A stretch of DNA of 64,000 nucleotides from contig NC_072472.1 in NCBI RefSeq assembly GCF_027596085.1, positions 12,208,219 through 12,272,218 of the forward strand. The letters are read 5' to 3'. The stretch is from Anoplopoma fimbria (Eukaryota > Chordata > Actinopteri > Perciformes > Anoplopomatidae). The position numbers and the translations under genes were made by a program. This document shows, piece by piece, positions 24,887-36,607 of the stretch; positions within the stretch are counted from its first letter, which is position 1, and each line of letters opens with the position of its first letter. A model generated the notes under the pieces. The model worked only from the letters and a program-made list of their open reading frames with translations, had not been told where the DNA came from and searched no databases.

Positions 24887-25000
24887 CTCTGTTGCCAGTG
24901 ACTGTGGGGTCTGAGACGTGGGTGCCTAATAGAGCGGTAGGATCTGGAGGGATGGAATGTAGGGGGGGAGTGGTTGATGGAGGCAGGGTTGTGGGGATGT
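24887..25000 (-). CDS. cadm2: cadm2 cassette exon: Thr/Pro-rich extracellular stalk
   Basis: This is a 114-bp in-frame exon (38 codons) with acceptor CTACACCAG and donor GTACAG, phase 1 at both ends. It encodes DIPTTLPPSTTPPLHSIPPD followed by PTALLGTHVSDPTVTGNR. Eleven of 38 residues are Ser/Thr and nine are Pro, as expected for an O-glycosylated membrane-proximal stalk. It sits where the alternatively spliced stalk of mammalian CADM2 lies, and it starts with a similar D-x-P-x-T-L. An internal CTCCAG at 24,944-24,949, preceded by a strong pyrimidine tract, could serve as an in-frame acceptor giving a 57-bp version. Its use is inferred, since no transcript data are available, and alternative inclusion is likely. 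Confidence 0.82.
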
Positions 25001-25333
25001 CTGGTGTAGGGGATAGACGGACACATATACACAAAACAATACAACAACAAAAAATGAATTCACATGGGGGTAGTTATAAACTTTAAAAAAAAGCAACACA
25101 AACTGGTCAAAACATTATACAGTGATGGGAAACAAACAAATTATTGTTATGAAACAATTCAAGGCATAAAAAAAAAATGTTGAAAACACATTTTGAAATG
25201 CAATAATGAGATACCGTTGATGCAAAGCCATGATCAACACTACATACATTAATTCAGATGCTCATCTTTTTTGTGTTGCTTCTCATACAATTGACTTTTA
25301 ATGACTTTCTTTGGTTCAATTTTCAAATGAGTC

Positions 25334-25339
<6 letters not shown>

Positions 25340-25386
<47 letters not shown>
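25340..25386. repeat. (AT)23 microsatellite
   Basis: A pure alternating AT run of about 47 bp, a potential cruciform or melting site. It lies about 340 bp upstream of the stalk exon in the sense of transcription. Confidence 0.97.
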
Positions 25387-25388
<2 letters not shown>

Positions 25389-25544
25389 TCATATATATTA
25401 GACAAACACATGGACCTGACGTCTTGTATGTACTTTTGTGTTATACCTGTTAAGCATTAACTAAATACAGTATCAAGGACAATTTTTCTCAATTCCCCCG
25501 AATTGTTCCTCAGATACTACTTTCCCAAGAATGAGACGTAAGTA

Positions 25545-25750
25545 AGGTCACAGTGACCTTGACCTTTGACTAACAAATCAAATCAGTTCATCTTTGAGTC
25601 AAAGTGGATTTAAGAAGAAATTGAAATTAGAAATTCCCTCCAGGGATTTCTGAATTATCGCATTCACAAGTATGGACCGATTGCATGGATGTACATCCGG
25701 GGAACATAATGCCTCAGGCCACGGCAGTCGCCGGAGCAGAGGCATAATTG
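25545..25750. repeat. common teleost dispersed repeat carrying a perfect ERE palindrome
   Basis: Third copy of the family at 22,965-23,318. It starts AGGTCACAGTGACCTTGACC, continues TTTGAGTCAAAGTGGA and ATTCCCTCCAGGGATTTCTG, and ends ACATAATGCCTCAGGCC and GCAGAGGCATAAT. The first 15 bases form an exact AGGTCAnnnTGACCT palindrome. Confidence 0.8.
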
Positions 25751-27721
25751 CAATATGAGTGATGGAAGAAACATTTTGCAAGTTTCCATTATCAAGTTAT
25801 ATGTTAAGAGTCCCACACCTCAATATTCTAATCATCATTGAAATTACATATGTTCTGTCATTGAATATGAGGGTCATTTATGTAGCATGAAAACATAATT
25901 GACCTTGAGTCTGCTAATGTTGGAAAGATTCCTACACTGGGAACCTCTCCACACCAAAAAAGAATAAAACAAATGATCGGTGCCAATTATCCAGGTTTGC
26001 AATGATGATTTCAAGAGAAGGTAGCTAGGCCATCATTACCTTGCTATGTTTTTGACTTCTCACTACAGCATAATGGTAAAATTGGTTCATCCAAGGCAGT
26101 GTTTCTCACTGTCACATGTTAAAGCAACAGGAAAAGTGGGACTGAAACATTCTGTGACAAAGTTAATGAGGTAACAATACCACATTGGCTTTTATGTTTG
26201 TGTCACTCTGCTTTTTATGGTGAGCTTGAGGCTTTTAATTGGCTGTGGTACTCTTTCTCAGGGCCAACTGTCCTGTGTGTCTCGGTGACATTTCAGCCTT
26301 AGCGTGAATCACTAAGCAGCTAAGTGCATGTCTCTGGGAAAGAGGGTAGAGAGAAAACGTCTCCTCGTTGGAGGGGAACCATTAAAAAGGTATTTTCAAA
26401 GAATTATGGCAGCAATTGTGGAAGGCTAAAAGGTGTGGTAATCACTAATGAAGGGTAGGAACAGACTGTGTGCCATTTCAAAAGAACAGGTAATGAATAG
26501 GCCTCTTTGACCCTCCCATATCCCATTGCCTTTTTTGCTGGCATATAATTTGTCAATTTAATTACATCACTAACATTGAGTGCATTGGTTATTATTGTTG
26601 TTACATTCAGCTGAAATTTGAAGGAATTAATAGATGCACACAAACATTGTGGCATGTAAATAGGAAGTGCAAAATGGATATATCTATTTGAGTGGACCAA
26701 TAAAGTATCAAAAGAGATCATCTAAAATTGTTTTTGTATTTTACACTGGCTGATCCCAAATCAATATATTGCTAAAGGCTCTGTCCTCTGTTAGCTCTGG
26801 TAATCAGATTCAGACATGGGTAGGCGTCCTCTTATCTGAATTTGAATTCTGCTTGTGAACGTCACTACTCCCTCCATTTTAATACAGCCTTCACAAAAGA
26901 TTTGAATTTGTATATCAGATGGTATGCATCAGGCCTGCAGTGCTGACTTGTTTGTGGCTTTGAATGCAAATGTGGCACATGTGACATGAATTATTTAACT
27001 AAATATCTTAGTAGTATCACTGCAAACATTGTTATTACTGTATTTGGGATGGTTTAAAAAAAGGTCTTCACACAGTAATTACAAACATTTGAGTACATTT
27101 ATATCATTACATTTGTCCTGTCACAGTTGCCTCTGGTAGAGTATGAAAAAAAAATATAGACAGAAATACTAATTTGGAGAAGTCAAGTTTTTACCTTTCC
27201 TTCACTTGGACTTACCCATTTTAGTTTTACTCAGCAGAGACGTGCTGCTAGCTGAAGATCAAGGTGTAAGCTACTAAAGAAAACTTAATTTAGAAGATGC
27301 CACTATATTTCTCTGACATTTGCACCCTTACTTTCACACATGGATCTAATAAAGCACTTGACTGTCCATGTCTTTAATTTATGTAATGACATGGCTAAAG
27401 TCAAGTACTCAGTTCTAAGAGTTTCTTGTTGGAGAAATAATAGACTTACAAGTGTTATTTCTATTTTGTATTGCCAGCATGAGGAGACTTCATTGGTTAC
27501 AGAAATAAGTCAGTTTGTTTAGAAGATTTTAGACTAGAATTTTAGATTAGAAAATTACCCTACTTCTCACTTGATTTATTATATCAGTAAACCTTTTTCC
27601 CAATGAGTTTATGACCTCCATCACATGTTTCAAGTCTTCTTTAATACAGCTTATGCAAAATGTTCATTTTGTAAATGAAGGTCCCATTTAGAAAAAAAGT
27701 AGAAGATAAAGCAGCTTATGC

Positions 27722-27965
27722 TTAAGGGCATGGCTACCTTGTGATAGACAAATTGCTACCACGGCAACCTATCAATCAGAGTAGAGGCGTAGCAATGTGT
27801 ATACCTCCCCAGCTCAACCCTCTCGTCCAAATAATCGTCCTGGCTTTAAAAAAGCGAGATGGCAATGGCCAAAATCCGAGACTTGAAGCTTCAAAGTGGT
27901 AGTCCACAAACAAATCTGTGATGTCATGGTTGTTACATCCACTTCTTTTATACATATCTATGCAT
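27722..27965. repeat. common teleost dispersed repeat
   Basis: Contains GGCATGGCTACCTTGTGATA, CTACCACGGCAACC, GACTTGAAGCTTCAAA, GTAGTCCACAAAC and GTGATGTCATGG, ending with TTTATACATATCTATG. I recognise this series from a widespread fish repeat ending in TTTATACAGTCTATGG. A short piece with exactly that tail also occurs at 40,976-40,992. Confidence 0.7.
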
Positions 27966-28199
27966 ATTACAAGATATTTCATTAGGAGGAATACCTGACA
28001 GGTCTTCAAAACACATAATGATACAGGGGAGAGACACAAGAACACGCCCCAGACAGGAATTCTTTTTTCCTAAAATGGATGTCTGCAAGGCGCCAGTAAT
28101 TCAAATATGTAAGAGAAAATGGTTGGGCAGCAAGGGTTGTCTGTTCTGCAGAGAGAGTCGGAGGTAAATACATTTTTCTTGCCAGTAAAACTATTTTTA

Positions 28200-28360
28200 C
28201 ATTACAGGATATTTAATACATAGCGATCGTTGCTTACTGGAGCGAGCGCCGATTTGCCTCTGATCTGTTTTTTTTGTTGGCGAGTGGGTAATCAGGGCTA
28301 AAATCTTGTAGTGTAAACTCGGCATTAGTCGCATCCTTCTTCGACTCCACATCTGGTTAA
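28200..28360. repeat. probable dispersed repeat fragment
   Basis: The stretch with GGAGCGAGCGCCGATTTGCC, TCTGATCTGTTTTTTTTGTT and AACTCGGCATTAGTCG resembles a fish transposon interior and is GC-richer than its surroundings. Family not identified. Confidence 0.35.
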
Positions 28361-29120
28361 TTACAACTGTACATCTCACAAGTAAAGTCATAAACTTACT
28401 AGATATCACTCTAGCTCTGTCAAAGCATAGCTTTCTGCTTTTAAATAAGAGAGCAAATGAAACACCCCCTAAGTGCATGTAGTGATAATAATGTATTATT
28501 TTATTGATCCACTTAGGGAAATTTTCTTTTGCCACCAGTTGTATGATCTCTCTGGCCCAAAAATCACACAGAGAAATGGAAGTGAGGAAGAGCAATCTGT
28601 TTTCCCTCACACTGAGTCCCTTTATCCCCCATCTCTTCTGGCGTTACTAGGCATTACTTATCCTTCCTGGTGATACTCCTGACAACGCAGCACTACATTT
28701 TGCCAGCCTCACACATTTCCCTACTGTTTGTCTCTGTGTGTGTGTCTGTGTATGTAGGATCTGGGACGCAGGTTTATTTAAGGAAAGGCGCTGGTGGCAT
28801 TTGTGTCACCTGAGGCCCTTATTCTCGATGTGAGAGATGGTACCACTAATCACTCCCAGCACTGATAAAGTATGCAGATCAGGATGTATTATAATCCTGG
28901 TTTTTGCAATGGAGTTTGGAGCTAATGCCTGGGGGGTTCATACTTTCCTTTATTTTTATGTAGCATTATTGGAGTCCAAGGCATCGTGCATTGCAGCTTT
29001 TTTCCTCATCTGTATGATGTTTCAAATGAGTGACTGATGAAGAGTTCTCTCTGTTTCTTTACCTTTGGACTTGATCACATGAAACACAATTACCCCCATC
29101 AGCTTTCCCTTTAAACTCAC

Positions 29121-29299
29121 CATAGACGTAGAGCACATATTCAGCACTGCTGGTCCCTAGGTGGTTGCCGGCTTCGCAGCGGTAGGTGCCATTGTCTGTC
29201 TTGTTGAGTGAAGTAAAGGTGAGCTCCCTCCCCTCTACAATCATCCTGTCCAGGTCAGGAAGTTCACCCCCGTCCTTTGTCCACATCACAGGATCTGGC
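29121..29299 (-). CDS. cadm2: cadm2 exon: rest of Ig domain 3
   Basis: The exon is 179 bp with a CTCCCAG acceptor and a GTGAGT donor. It encodes PDPVMWTKDGGELPDLDRMI, then VEGRELTFTSLNKTDNGTYR and CEAGNHLGTSSAEYVLYVY. The core tryptophan (VMWTKDG) and the D-N-G-T-Y-R-C motif with the second cysteine complete a C2-type Ig domain. NKT and NGT are glycosylation sequons. The last G can pair with the stalk exon (AC) or directly with the transmembrane exon (AT); both give aspartate, so skipping the stalk keeps the frame and the residue. Confidence 0.95.
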
Positions 29300-29406
29300 C
29301 TGGGAGGTTAGAGGATGAGAAAGAATAACAAGGTATGATTCAATTTCCTGTCTGAAGCTTTATATAAAAGGCTGACATAAACTAATACAGAATTTGAGTG
29401 ACTTAC
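29300..29406 (-). other. cadm2 short intron inside Ig3 (107 bp)
   Basis: A minimal spliceosomal intron starting GTAAGT and ending CTCCCAG. Nothing else in it. Confidence 0.95.
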
Positions 29407-29497
29407 GAAGGGTTTCCGTTGGACATACACTCCAGCTTTAAGTACTGACCCTCCTGGGGGACTGCAAGGGAGTGGAAAATCTGCACACGAGGAGCAT
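29407..29497 (-). CDS. cadm2: cadm2 exon: first part of Ig domain 3
   Basis: The exon is 91 bp with a TGTCCTAG acceptor and a GTAAGT donor. It encodes APRVQIFHSLAVPQEGQ and then YLKLECMSNGNPS. The first Ig3 cysteine is in LKLECMSNGNP, and the split last codon TC|G gives serine. This is the only visible exon whose end phase differs from its start (phase 1 in, phase 2 out), because the short intron that follows interrupts the domain inside the GNPSPDPV turn. Confidence 0.93.
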
Positions 29498-29939
29498 CTA
29501 GGACAGACAGTGAGATTCGAAGTGAGGATGGACGATCAGGATTACATATATATTAAGATTAACATCCCATAATTTACTTAATGTTGGGGTCATGATTTAA
29601 CAATTTGTTAAATATTCAAAATTAAATGGTTAAAATCGTAGCCAAAAAAAGATTCATCGCATAATATTCAGAATATGATTGAAATATAATTATTAAAAAC
29701 AAATTATCCAAGACGTAATGTAAAAAAGAACTGTGATCTATGATATGTCATAATAAGAACATTGTTCAGTTTAAAAACAGTACATGGAGTTTTTCATGAA
29801 TGATAAATTATTAATTCTCTGGCAACAGGATTGTGCAGCCTTAAAAGCATTCTTAGTAATTTCCTCCTTAATGTGTTTTCTCTTCCGTACACTCCATGTG
29901 TGTGTTTGAGTATGTGCATTTATCAGCGTGTACACTCAC
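29498..29939 (-). other. cadm2 intron, Ig2 to Ig3 (442 bp)
   Basis: AT-rich, starting GTGAGT and ending TGTCCTAG. No feature recognised inside. Confidence 0.95.
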
Positions 29940-30101
29940 AGTGGACCTCCAGTACTTCAGTGGCTTGCTGTGGTGTCTGTGTGAGTGCCACATGGTCCAC
30001 TTTGCAGGTGTAGGCCACTCCATCATCATTTCTGTCCACGTGCAGCTGCAGAGAGCTCCGTACTGTAAATGTCTTCCCACTTGCATTCACCTCTTTGGCA
30101 C
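29940..30101 (-). CDS. cadm2: cadm2 exon: second half of Ig domain 2
   Basis: The exon is 162 bp with a CTCCAAAG acceptor and a GTGAGT donor. It encodes AKEVNASGKTFTVRSSLQLH, then VDRNDDGVAYTCKVDH and QQATEVLEVH. The second Ig2 cysteine lies in the D-x-G-x-x-Y-x-C stretch (DDGVAYTC). A last T pairs with AT of the next exon to give tyrosine (EVHY-APRV), the usual Ig2-Ig3 linker position. The acceptor has only a short pyrimidine tract, but the phase and homology are unambiguous. Confidence 0.94.
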
Positions 30102-32028
30102 CTTTGGAGAAAGTTGCATATTGTCACAGGTGCAGCACATTTATCTTGCAAGGTGTGAGGGCCGCACATCAATGTGATGCCCCTGTGTTTTACAAAGCCC
30201 TGCTTTACCACTACAGCTAGACTCTACCAAGGTCTTTTATCCATATAGACAGGGGCATATCATGCAAGGCAACAAGAACATTAATGGAATTTTCACAGTA
30301 TCTTTATATTGATATTTTCCTCATAGTTCTAGGGCATTTTGGAGGAATTATTCATACCACTATTCCTGTAAGAATTCTGCACTCAAAACGGCTTTACACA
30401 AAGGACTGAATAAAACAAACAAATGATCAGAAAAGAAAAAAAAGTCCAGCTCACGTCACAACATCTCCCTGGATGCTGGTTTGGCATCTCTACAGTACCT
30501 ACCCATTCTAGACTCTAACAAAACCCACTTGCCTCACTTCTAGGTCAGGAGCTCTTTGAATGTAATGTGTATATTTACACCGTTGGCCTTTTTAAACACC
30601 TCTGGCCCCGAATACCATCTTTGCCTGGGGCTTTCTGGGCTTCACTGCTCCCACACAATATCTAAATCTCACCAAAAACTTTCACTTTGCCCTCCCTCCA
30701 ACCCATCTACCTGACAACCATTCCCAGCCTCATTGGGACAAAAACATTACCCGGGCCAATCAGATCTTTGGCAATAACTTCAATCAACCTTGTTGCAAAG
30801 AATCATTATGCAGAGTCCTCCCCATCTGTACAACCTGCTTTCAGAGCTATCCCCGCCACAGCTGCCTTGTAATACCATCCAAACAGCTGAGTTACCTCCC
30901 TATGTCCATTAACACCCCAATCACTGCCAAGGCATTGGATACATTCCTCCAACCTAGCTTCCTAAAATGATCTACAAGATGTCCTGATATTTGGCTTCCT
31001 TCTTGAGCACATCATTCCACTTATTACTTAATTTGCCATCCCCATCCCTTAGATAAGCCAAATTTGTTTGATTAAAGTTTCACAACCAGCCCTCATGACT
31101 CCAATCTTTGACCACCACATTAATGTCCTTGTAATCTTATTGGCTCAGGATAAATCATCATCCCTGAAAGCAGTTATGCCTAGTAAGTTGAGAGGTCCTT
31201 TTAACAAGAAGGTCACAGAGTTGACTCCCGCACCGCTGACTTCCTCCGACCTCATCAAACTGTCCTTGAGTTTGACACTCCATACCTGGCCCTGGGTGCC
31301 CTGTGCACAGTGGAAATGACTAGAGCTTCAACGCCAAACAGAATGATCATCATTTACTAGACTCATATTCTCTCTACATACCTCAGAACACCTCATTAAT
31401 GCTTGCTGTTTAAAACCTTCCTAGTTGTTAATAAAATAATATCCCTCTGGATTTGAGAAATGTCAAAGTCCGATAGTGATCCTGCACAAATTATAGCAAA
31501 AACACCCTCTAAGAACTGTGGCTGTATTCAGGTACCAGACGACATTTGACTATGCCAATTTTTACTGAAGCCTAAGCCTACGCATATGACATGAATGTTC
31601 AGAGACTGTTAAGTACGTGTTATGTAATACAAATGACCATCCTCCTCCAGAATACACATTTAAGCCAACATTCACAACTCACCACGGCTAGATCTGCTTT
31701 TACCTACTAGCTGTAACTGAATTGGTAAAATGTAACCACCCCCATGCAGGTATTTTTAACACATTTTTCTTCCAAATCACATCTGCTCAACCAGTCTTTT
31801 GGGGCTGGTTGGTCTGCTCACATTATGCCAGCAGCCAGTATTTTAAACCATGTCAAGCTTGTTCCTTCTCGCTCCTACAAGGTTGTTTTCATAAGAGGAA
31901 AGAAATACTGTAATACTGCATCCAACTGTCCAGGCTTATCACTGCATTCAGGTGTTGCCCTGCTTTGTAAAATTGTTAACCTTTTTCTTTACTCATCAAA
32001 GCAAATTTAAGGAGGCTTCAGTGTATGT

Positions 32029-32032
<4 letters not shown>

Positions 32033-32061
<29 letters not shown>
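32033..32061. repeat. (TC)n microsatellite
   Basis: Uninterrupted TC run of 29 bp. Confidence 0.95.
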
Positions 32062-32064
<3 letters not shown>

Positions 32065-33639
32065 GCCGGCCACCTATGTTTGTATCTCCTGGAGAGACTG
32101 TTTACGCTCCATATCCTCCCCTCCTCTGCGCTCATCTGCTCCACTTTCTAAGCATTCCACCACACTGTCTCCTCTCCCTCTCCATTCTGCCAATCAACCA
32201 TTCTGCTCAGTCACTTCCCCCCCAACTGAGGAAATGAGCCCGCCTCCCCTAGAGATGAATGACTGACAGGTCTGCAGTGTTAGCAACATCCACCCGGACA
32301 ACAAAAGCGAGGGGTAATGGCTGTATTTCTTTCTCACAAAGAAGAAATAGAAGGAGGCAAGAAAGTGAGAAAGAGTGGAGTCCTAGAGAGATGGGACATA
32401 GCATTTTGAATCTTGTGGGCTGCTTTAGCAGTTGCAAACATTTTCCGACTATTTTTATTAGTTATTCCACGTCCTCATAGAACGGCTTCTCCCTGTCTCT
32501 GTATCTCTCCATCAGTAAAACTTGTCTTTCGCCTTCTGTCTGCAGAAGGTACTCCCACAGATGTACTGTTTTGAAAGTCACCTTGTCCTTCCCTTTGTTT
32601 TTTTTTGTATTCTTCTGTTAATATTTGAATGTTATCATTGAGATTGTTATAGGTGTTAACGGTTGCTTATGGTTAACTGACTTGCACCAAAAAAAATTGT
32701 ATTACACACTGACGCACCTCAAAAATAAAGTCACTCAATTTCAAAACAGGTATCTTTTTTGTAACTTCATAGCTGTTGTTTCAAATTCCTCTATATTTTT
32801 GTTTGTTTGAAGTTTGAATCATTTATAATAACTTTTTTAAAATTATGTCAATTGAAAATACTTAAACTGAATAAATCATCCTGAATTGTGTAACTAATGT
32901 TCTGGCTCTACTTAAACCCCTTATAATTGCAGGTTGGCATTCAGAAAAAAGATTATTTCTTAAAGCTAGTTCATAATATTTTAATTTGAACGACAAGCTC
33001 ACTTCCTGTATAATTCTACCGTGTGATTATAGTGTCTAGACCCATTTACACTCTTAAAGTCTTATGGCGATTTGAATGGATTCTGATTGCATCTGTGAGA
33101 TTTAGGATAAGAGTACTAAAAAACGTGCTCGCACAAAGTTTGAGTTCATTAATATCATTATTCGATCCAAAGGCTTTTTAGATCCACTTTGAGAACTTAA
33201 TAACAGTTGTCTAACAGCAAGTGATACCTCATTGTTAAAATGTGTCAATCTGCATGCACTCATGGCTTCTGCACTGTTGTGTGTATGCATGTGTGTGGGT
33301 GAGAGAAGGTACTGTATAATTGGTCCATAAATATCTTATCGCATTTTAAGTGCAGCTGAAAGGAGCAGCTGACATCGAGCTGCCATTACAAGTCATGGTT
33401 GTCAATCAAAAAAGTCATCCAGCAAGTCTCATACCACTGTAAAAAATATATATTTTGAAGGGAGTGTTATTGTTGGAACTATTTTTAAAAGCTGAAAATT
33501 TCAATATATAGCAGCTACTGAGTTACAACTTTTCTCTTCTCTGAAAAAGAGTTTGATACACGCTGCAGTGTTTCTTTTAGTACTCTCTCAAAAAAAAGTC
33601 AAAGATAGTGGTATTTTCCTTTGCAGCCTGCCTATATTT

Positions 33640-33837
33640 ATTTATTTTGTTCGTTTATTTGATTGTCACTTGTTATTTCATTTCGTTTCTTTGCTTAGCT
33701 TTATCCTAACGATTGTTCTTAATGTTTCTTCTATTGCACTGTTGGCTGCTGGTTTGTCTGTCGAAGCACTTTGTAAACCTTGTTTTTAAAAGGTGCTATA
33801 TAAATAAAGTTATTATTATTATTATTATTATTATTTA
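33640..33837 (+). mobile_element. 3' tail of a LINE/SINE-type retroelement
   Basis: On the + strand, GTCGAAGCACTTTGTAAACC, then AGGTGCTATATAAATAAAGT, followed by (TTA)n. This is the typical 3' end of a teleost non-LTR retroelement family, including its TTA microsatellite tail at 33,810-33,834. The T-rich 3'UTR is visible for about 170 bp upstream; no coding part remains, so it is a 5'-truncated insertion. Confidence 0.7.
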
Positions 33838-36578
33838 TATAATTTAGAACAAATCACACAAAAGTTTCATAAAATATCAAGATTTAGAGTATTCACTTAC
33901 TTAAGTATAGAAGACAAATCACTGTATAGCACATTAATACGTATATAGTCATTTTTGATGAGAGTTTCTACAGTATATAAAAGAGACAAAATCCAGCTTG
34001 AATTATCTTTATATTTGTATTTTAACTGGCAAGCAAACTAAAAATGCATGAATATGTATATGTGTATGTAAGTGCAACCAGCAGCAACCCTGTGTGTATT
34101 GTCTAAAAAGGCCTTCTCACATTATACTGTTATAACATCTCTTGGCTCTTCACAGCTCTGTCTGTTTATATATGTTTTCAAATACTAAAGATTCACACCA
34201 TCCTACTATATTCACCTGTGGAACCTCGCTTCAACAAAAAAAGCCTGGCAGTGTTTGACTGTCATGTGGTTGCTGCTCAGAGCTCTGCATTGTTGGTGCG
34301 AGCCAAGACATAGCCTCGGAGGATTAGAAAAGGAAATGACAGGCGTAAAAGTGTGAGAATCTGACCCTTTTATGCCATTTCACAGGAGAGAGGGACGACC
34401 CAAGAAAAGACGATGGGGGAACAGAGAAGCGAGACAGAAGAAGACTGCTGGGGTGGGGGAGGATTCATCAACAACAGCAACAGAGCTGACTAATCCTGGC
34501 AGCAGGGGTCTGATGGCTGACTCAACATACCCTGAACTGCATCCCATCTGAGATTTAAAACAATTTGCCTGTGAAATCGCCTGTGGGCGAGGGTGAGGAT
34601 GAGCAAAATATATAACGGTACAAAACGCTCATTTAGATGCAATAAAATTCACAATGCAAACAGAAAATAAAATGTAGCCAGATAACTACCTAGTCTGCGT
34701 GTTTTTATTTGCCTGTCAGATGAGCTGCGAAGCAATAGGTATGGCTTAACCTTGAAACAAGAGCACTAATAACACAGCAGGCTCCATCTCCAGTGAGGTG
34801 TGGAGATGATATATTGTGCTATCCACCTGCAGCGTTAGGGATTTGGGCCTGTTTGCTGAGCTGCCTTCCCAGTTCGACTCTGCACTTGACTGTCGGGCGA
34901 CTATGACAAGGGAGAATTGTTTAATTTTTACTGTATCAGGGCCTGGCAGACCCGTCATAATGTCCTTTCTGACATGAAACTCTCTGACCATTTACAGCTA
35001 AAAAATGTCTGCCGTTGATACTGAAGACAGGTTTTCTATGGCCCCTCAAAAGGAGAGGTGTGATGGGTCTTGGTGCCCTGGCATTTAAAACTGGACAGGT
35101 GCTCCACCTCCAGGATGTTGCCCTTAATGGACAGAGACAGCGGCAGCAGCAATCTGATCTTATCTTCTTTCGCCACAGTGCTCAAGTCTAACTCTGTTAA
35201 CCCGATCACACACTCTTATGCCGCCAGAGAAAGAGGATAAGTTAGGTACACCTCTACCTCGGCATATTAAATCAAGGTGTTACAAGTTTAAAGAGAAAGA
35301 AAGACAGTAGAGATTGTGCATTACATATTAATGCTCAAGATATTTCTGATCTTCATTTTACCTATCTTAGGGTTGAAAAGTTTGACAAAAACAATGAAAA
35401 TTTGTGATGCCTTAAAGACATGTAGAAAACAAATGCTTTGAATTTAATAACATACCAACAGATTTCAACAGAACTCATTTCAGGCGTGTGTGCAAGTTGT
35501 GCTTGTGACACACGTATACAGGATATAGAGGGTGAATATGCGTTTTTGTGTGTGCGACTTAGACATCTTTTATTCATGCCACTGTGACTTGCAGGAGCCA
35601 TCTTGAAATTAAATCTTTAATGGTCATTGATCCACACCACCCCAGGGAGCTGGATAGTATAAATGCAGTCCCAACACAGATTCTTTAAGCAGTGTGCAGC
35701 GTTGTCGAACACTGTCGAAATGACTGAAAATATATTCCTCTTTAAGTGGAAAATGACTTTAAATTCTTGAACTTAGCTCTTATTTGAGTGTTCACAATGC
35801 CACTAGCAGTCTCATCAACTCCAACATCATCCTCTTTGAAATAAGTTCCAAGAGCTATTGCCTATTCACTTTCCTCGATAGTTCTTTTCAGAGCAAACCT
35901 TGGAATAATGATGGCCACCTTATTCTGTTCTCACTCAAAGTGGTCAAGGACAATTACCCATAAATGGAGAAATAGCCAGCACAATTTGAAAAGGTTGTTC
36001 AGTCACTATTCAACTCTTTAGTGTGCGAGCAGACTTGAGTGATAGCGTACTGAAAAGTCAGCAGACAACGACTGAAAAATAGTGCAAGTTATGTCTGCAT
36101 TAATAGTTCCTTGTCCTTGACTAACAACTTTGACAACAGAATAGGGATGGGACCGCAAGCGAATTTGAATCAGATCCGGTGTTTTCTTCCTTAAGCCCCA
36201 TTGGAATAGAGTTATCGCGTAACATGATGAAGCAATAACCTCTACAGTTTAGGTCAGGGAGTGCGATAATACTAGTCCGATAGAGAACATCCCCACCCTT
36301 ATTTGAAATAAATATTCATTTCATCTCTGCCTCGCTTGGTCTCCACACAGCTCCCTCTGGTTCAGTGGTGTGTAAACAAGTGCTACATGTGGTGATATTG
36401 GCAGAGGTCTCTCTGGGTTACGGTGTGTAACTGAGATAGAAATATATCATTACTGGGTGGGGACTGAGGGGATCTGAGGGACAAAGAGACTAAGAAATAA
36501 GAATATTGGATTCCGCTCCTCACACACAAGCTTATGTCCTTACATGCAGGCTGTCTGCTCCATCTGTCTGTTTTGCTC

Positions 36579-36607
36579 ACACACACATATATACACACAC
36601 ACACACT
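36579..36607. repeat. imperfect (CA)n microsatellite
   Basis: CA dinucleotides interrupted by TATATA. Confidence 0.85.

Larger units (their letters stand above)
25001..29120 (-). other. cadm2 intron, Ig3 to stalk (4.1 kb)
   Basis: No coding exon seen. It contains an (AT)n tract, two common fish repeats (25,545-25,750 and 27,722-27,965), and a further repeat-like stretch near 28.2-28.4 kb. If the intron were retained, the Ig3 exon would read through the donor for about 20 codons and then stop, giving a soluble ectodomain. Confidence 0.85.

Noticed and set aside
24589..25050. 153-codon open frame overlapping the stalk exon
   Set aside because: It is a different frame from the spliced cadm2 reading. 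The true exon is delimited by CAG at 25,001 and GTACAG at 24,886.
29831..30177. Overlapping open frames on both strands near the Ig2 exon
   Set aside because: They are shadows of the cadm2 Ig2 exon at 29,940-30,101 in other frames.
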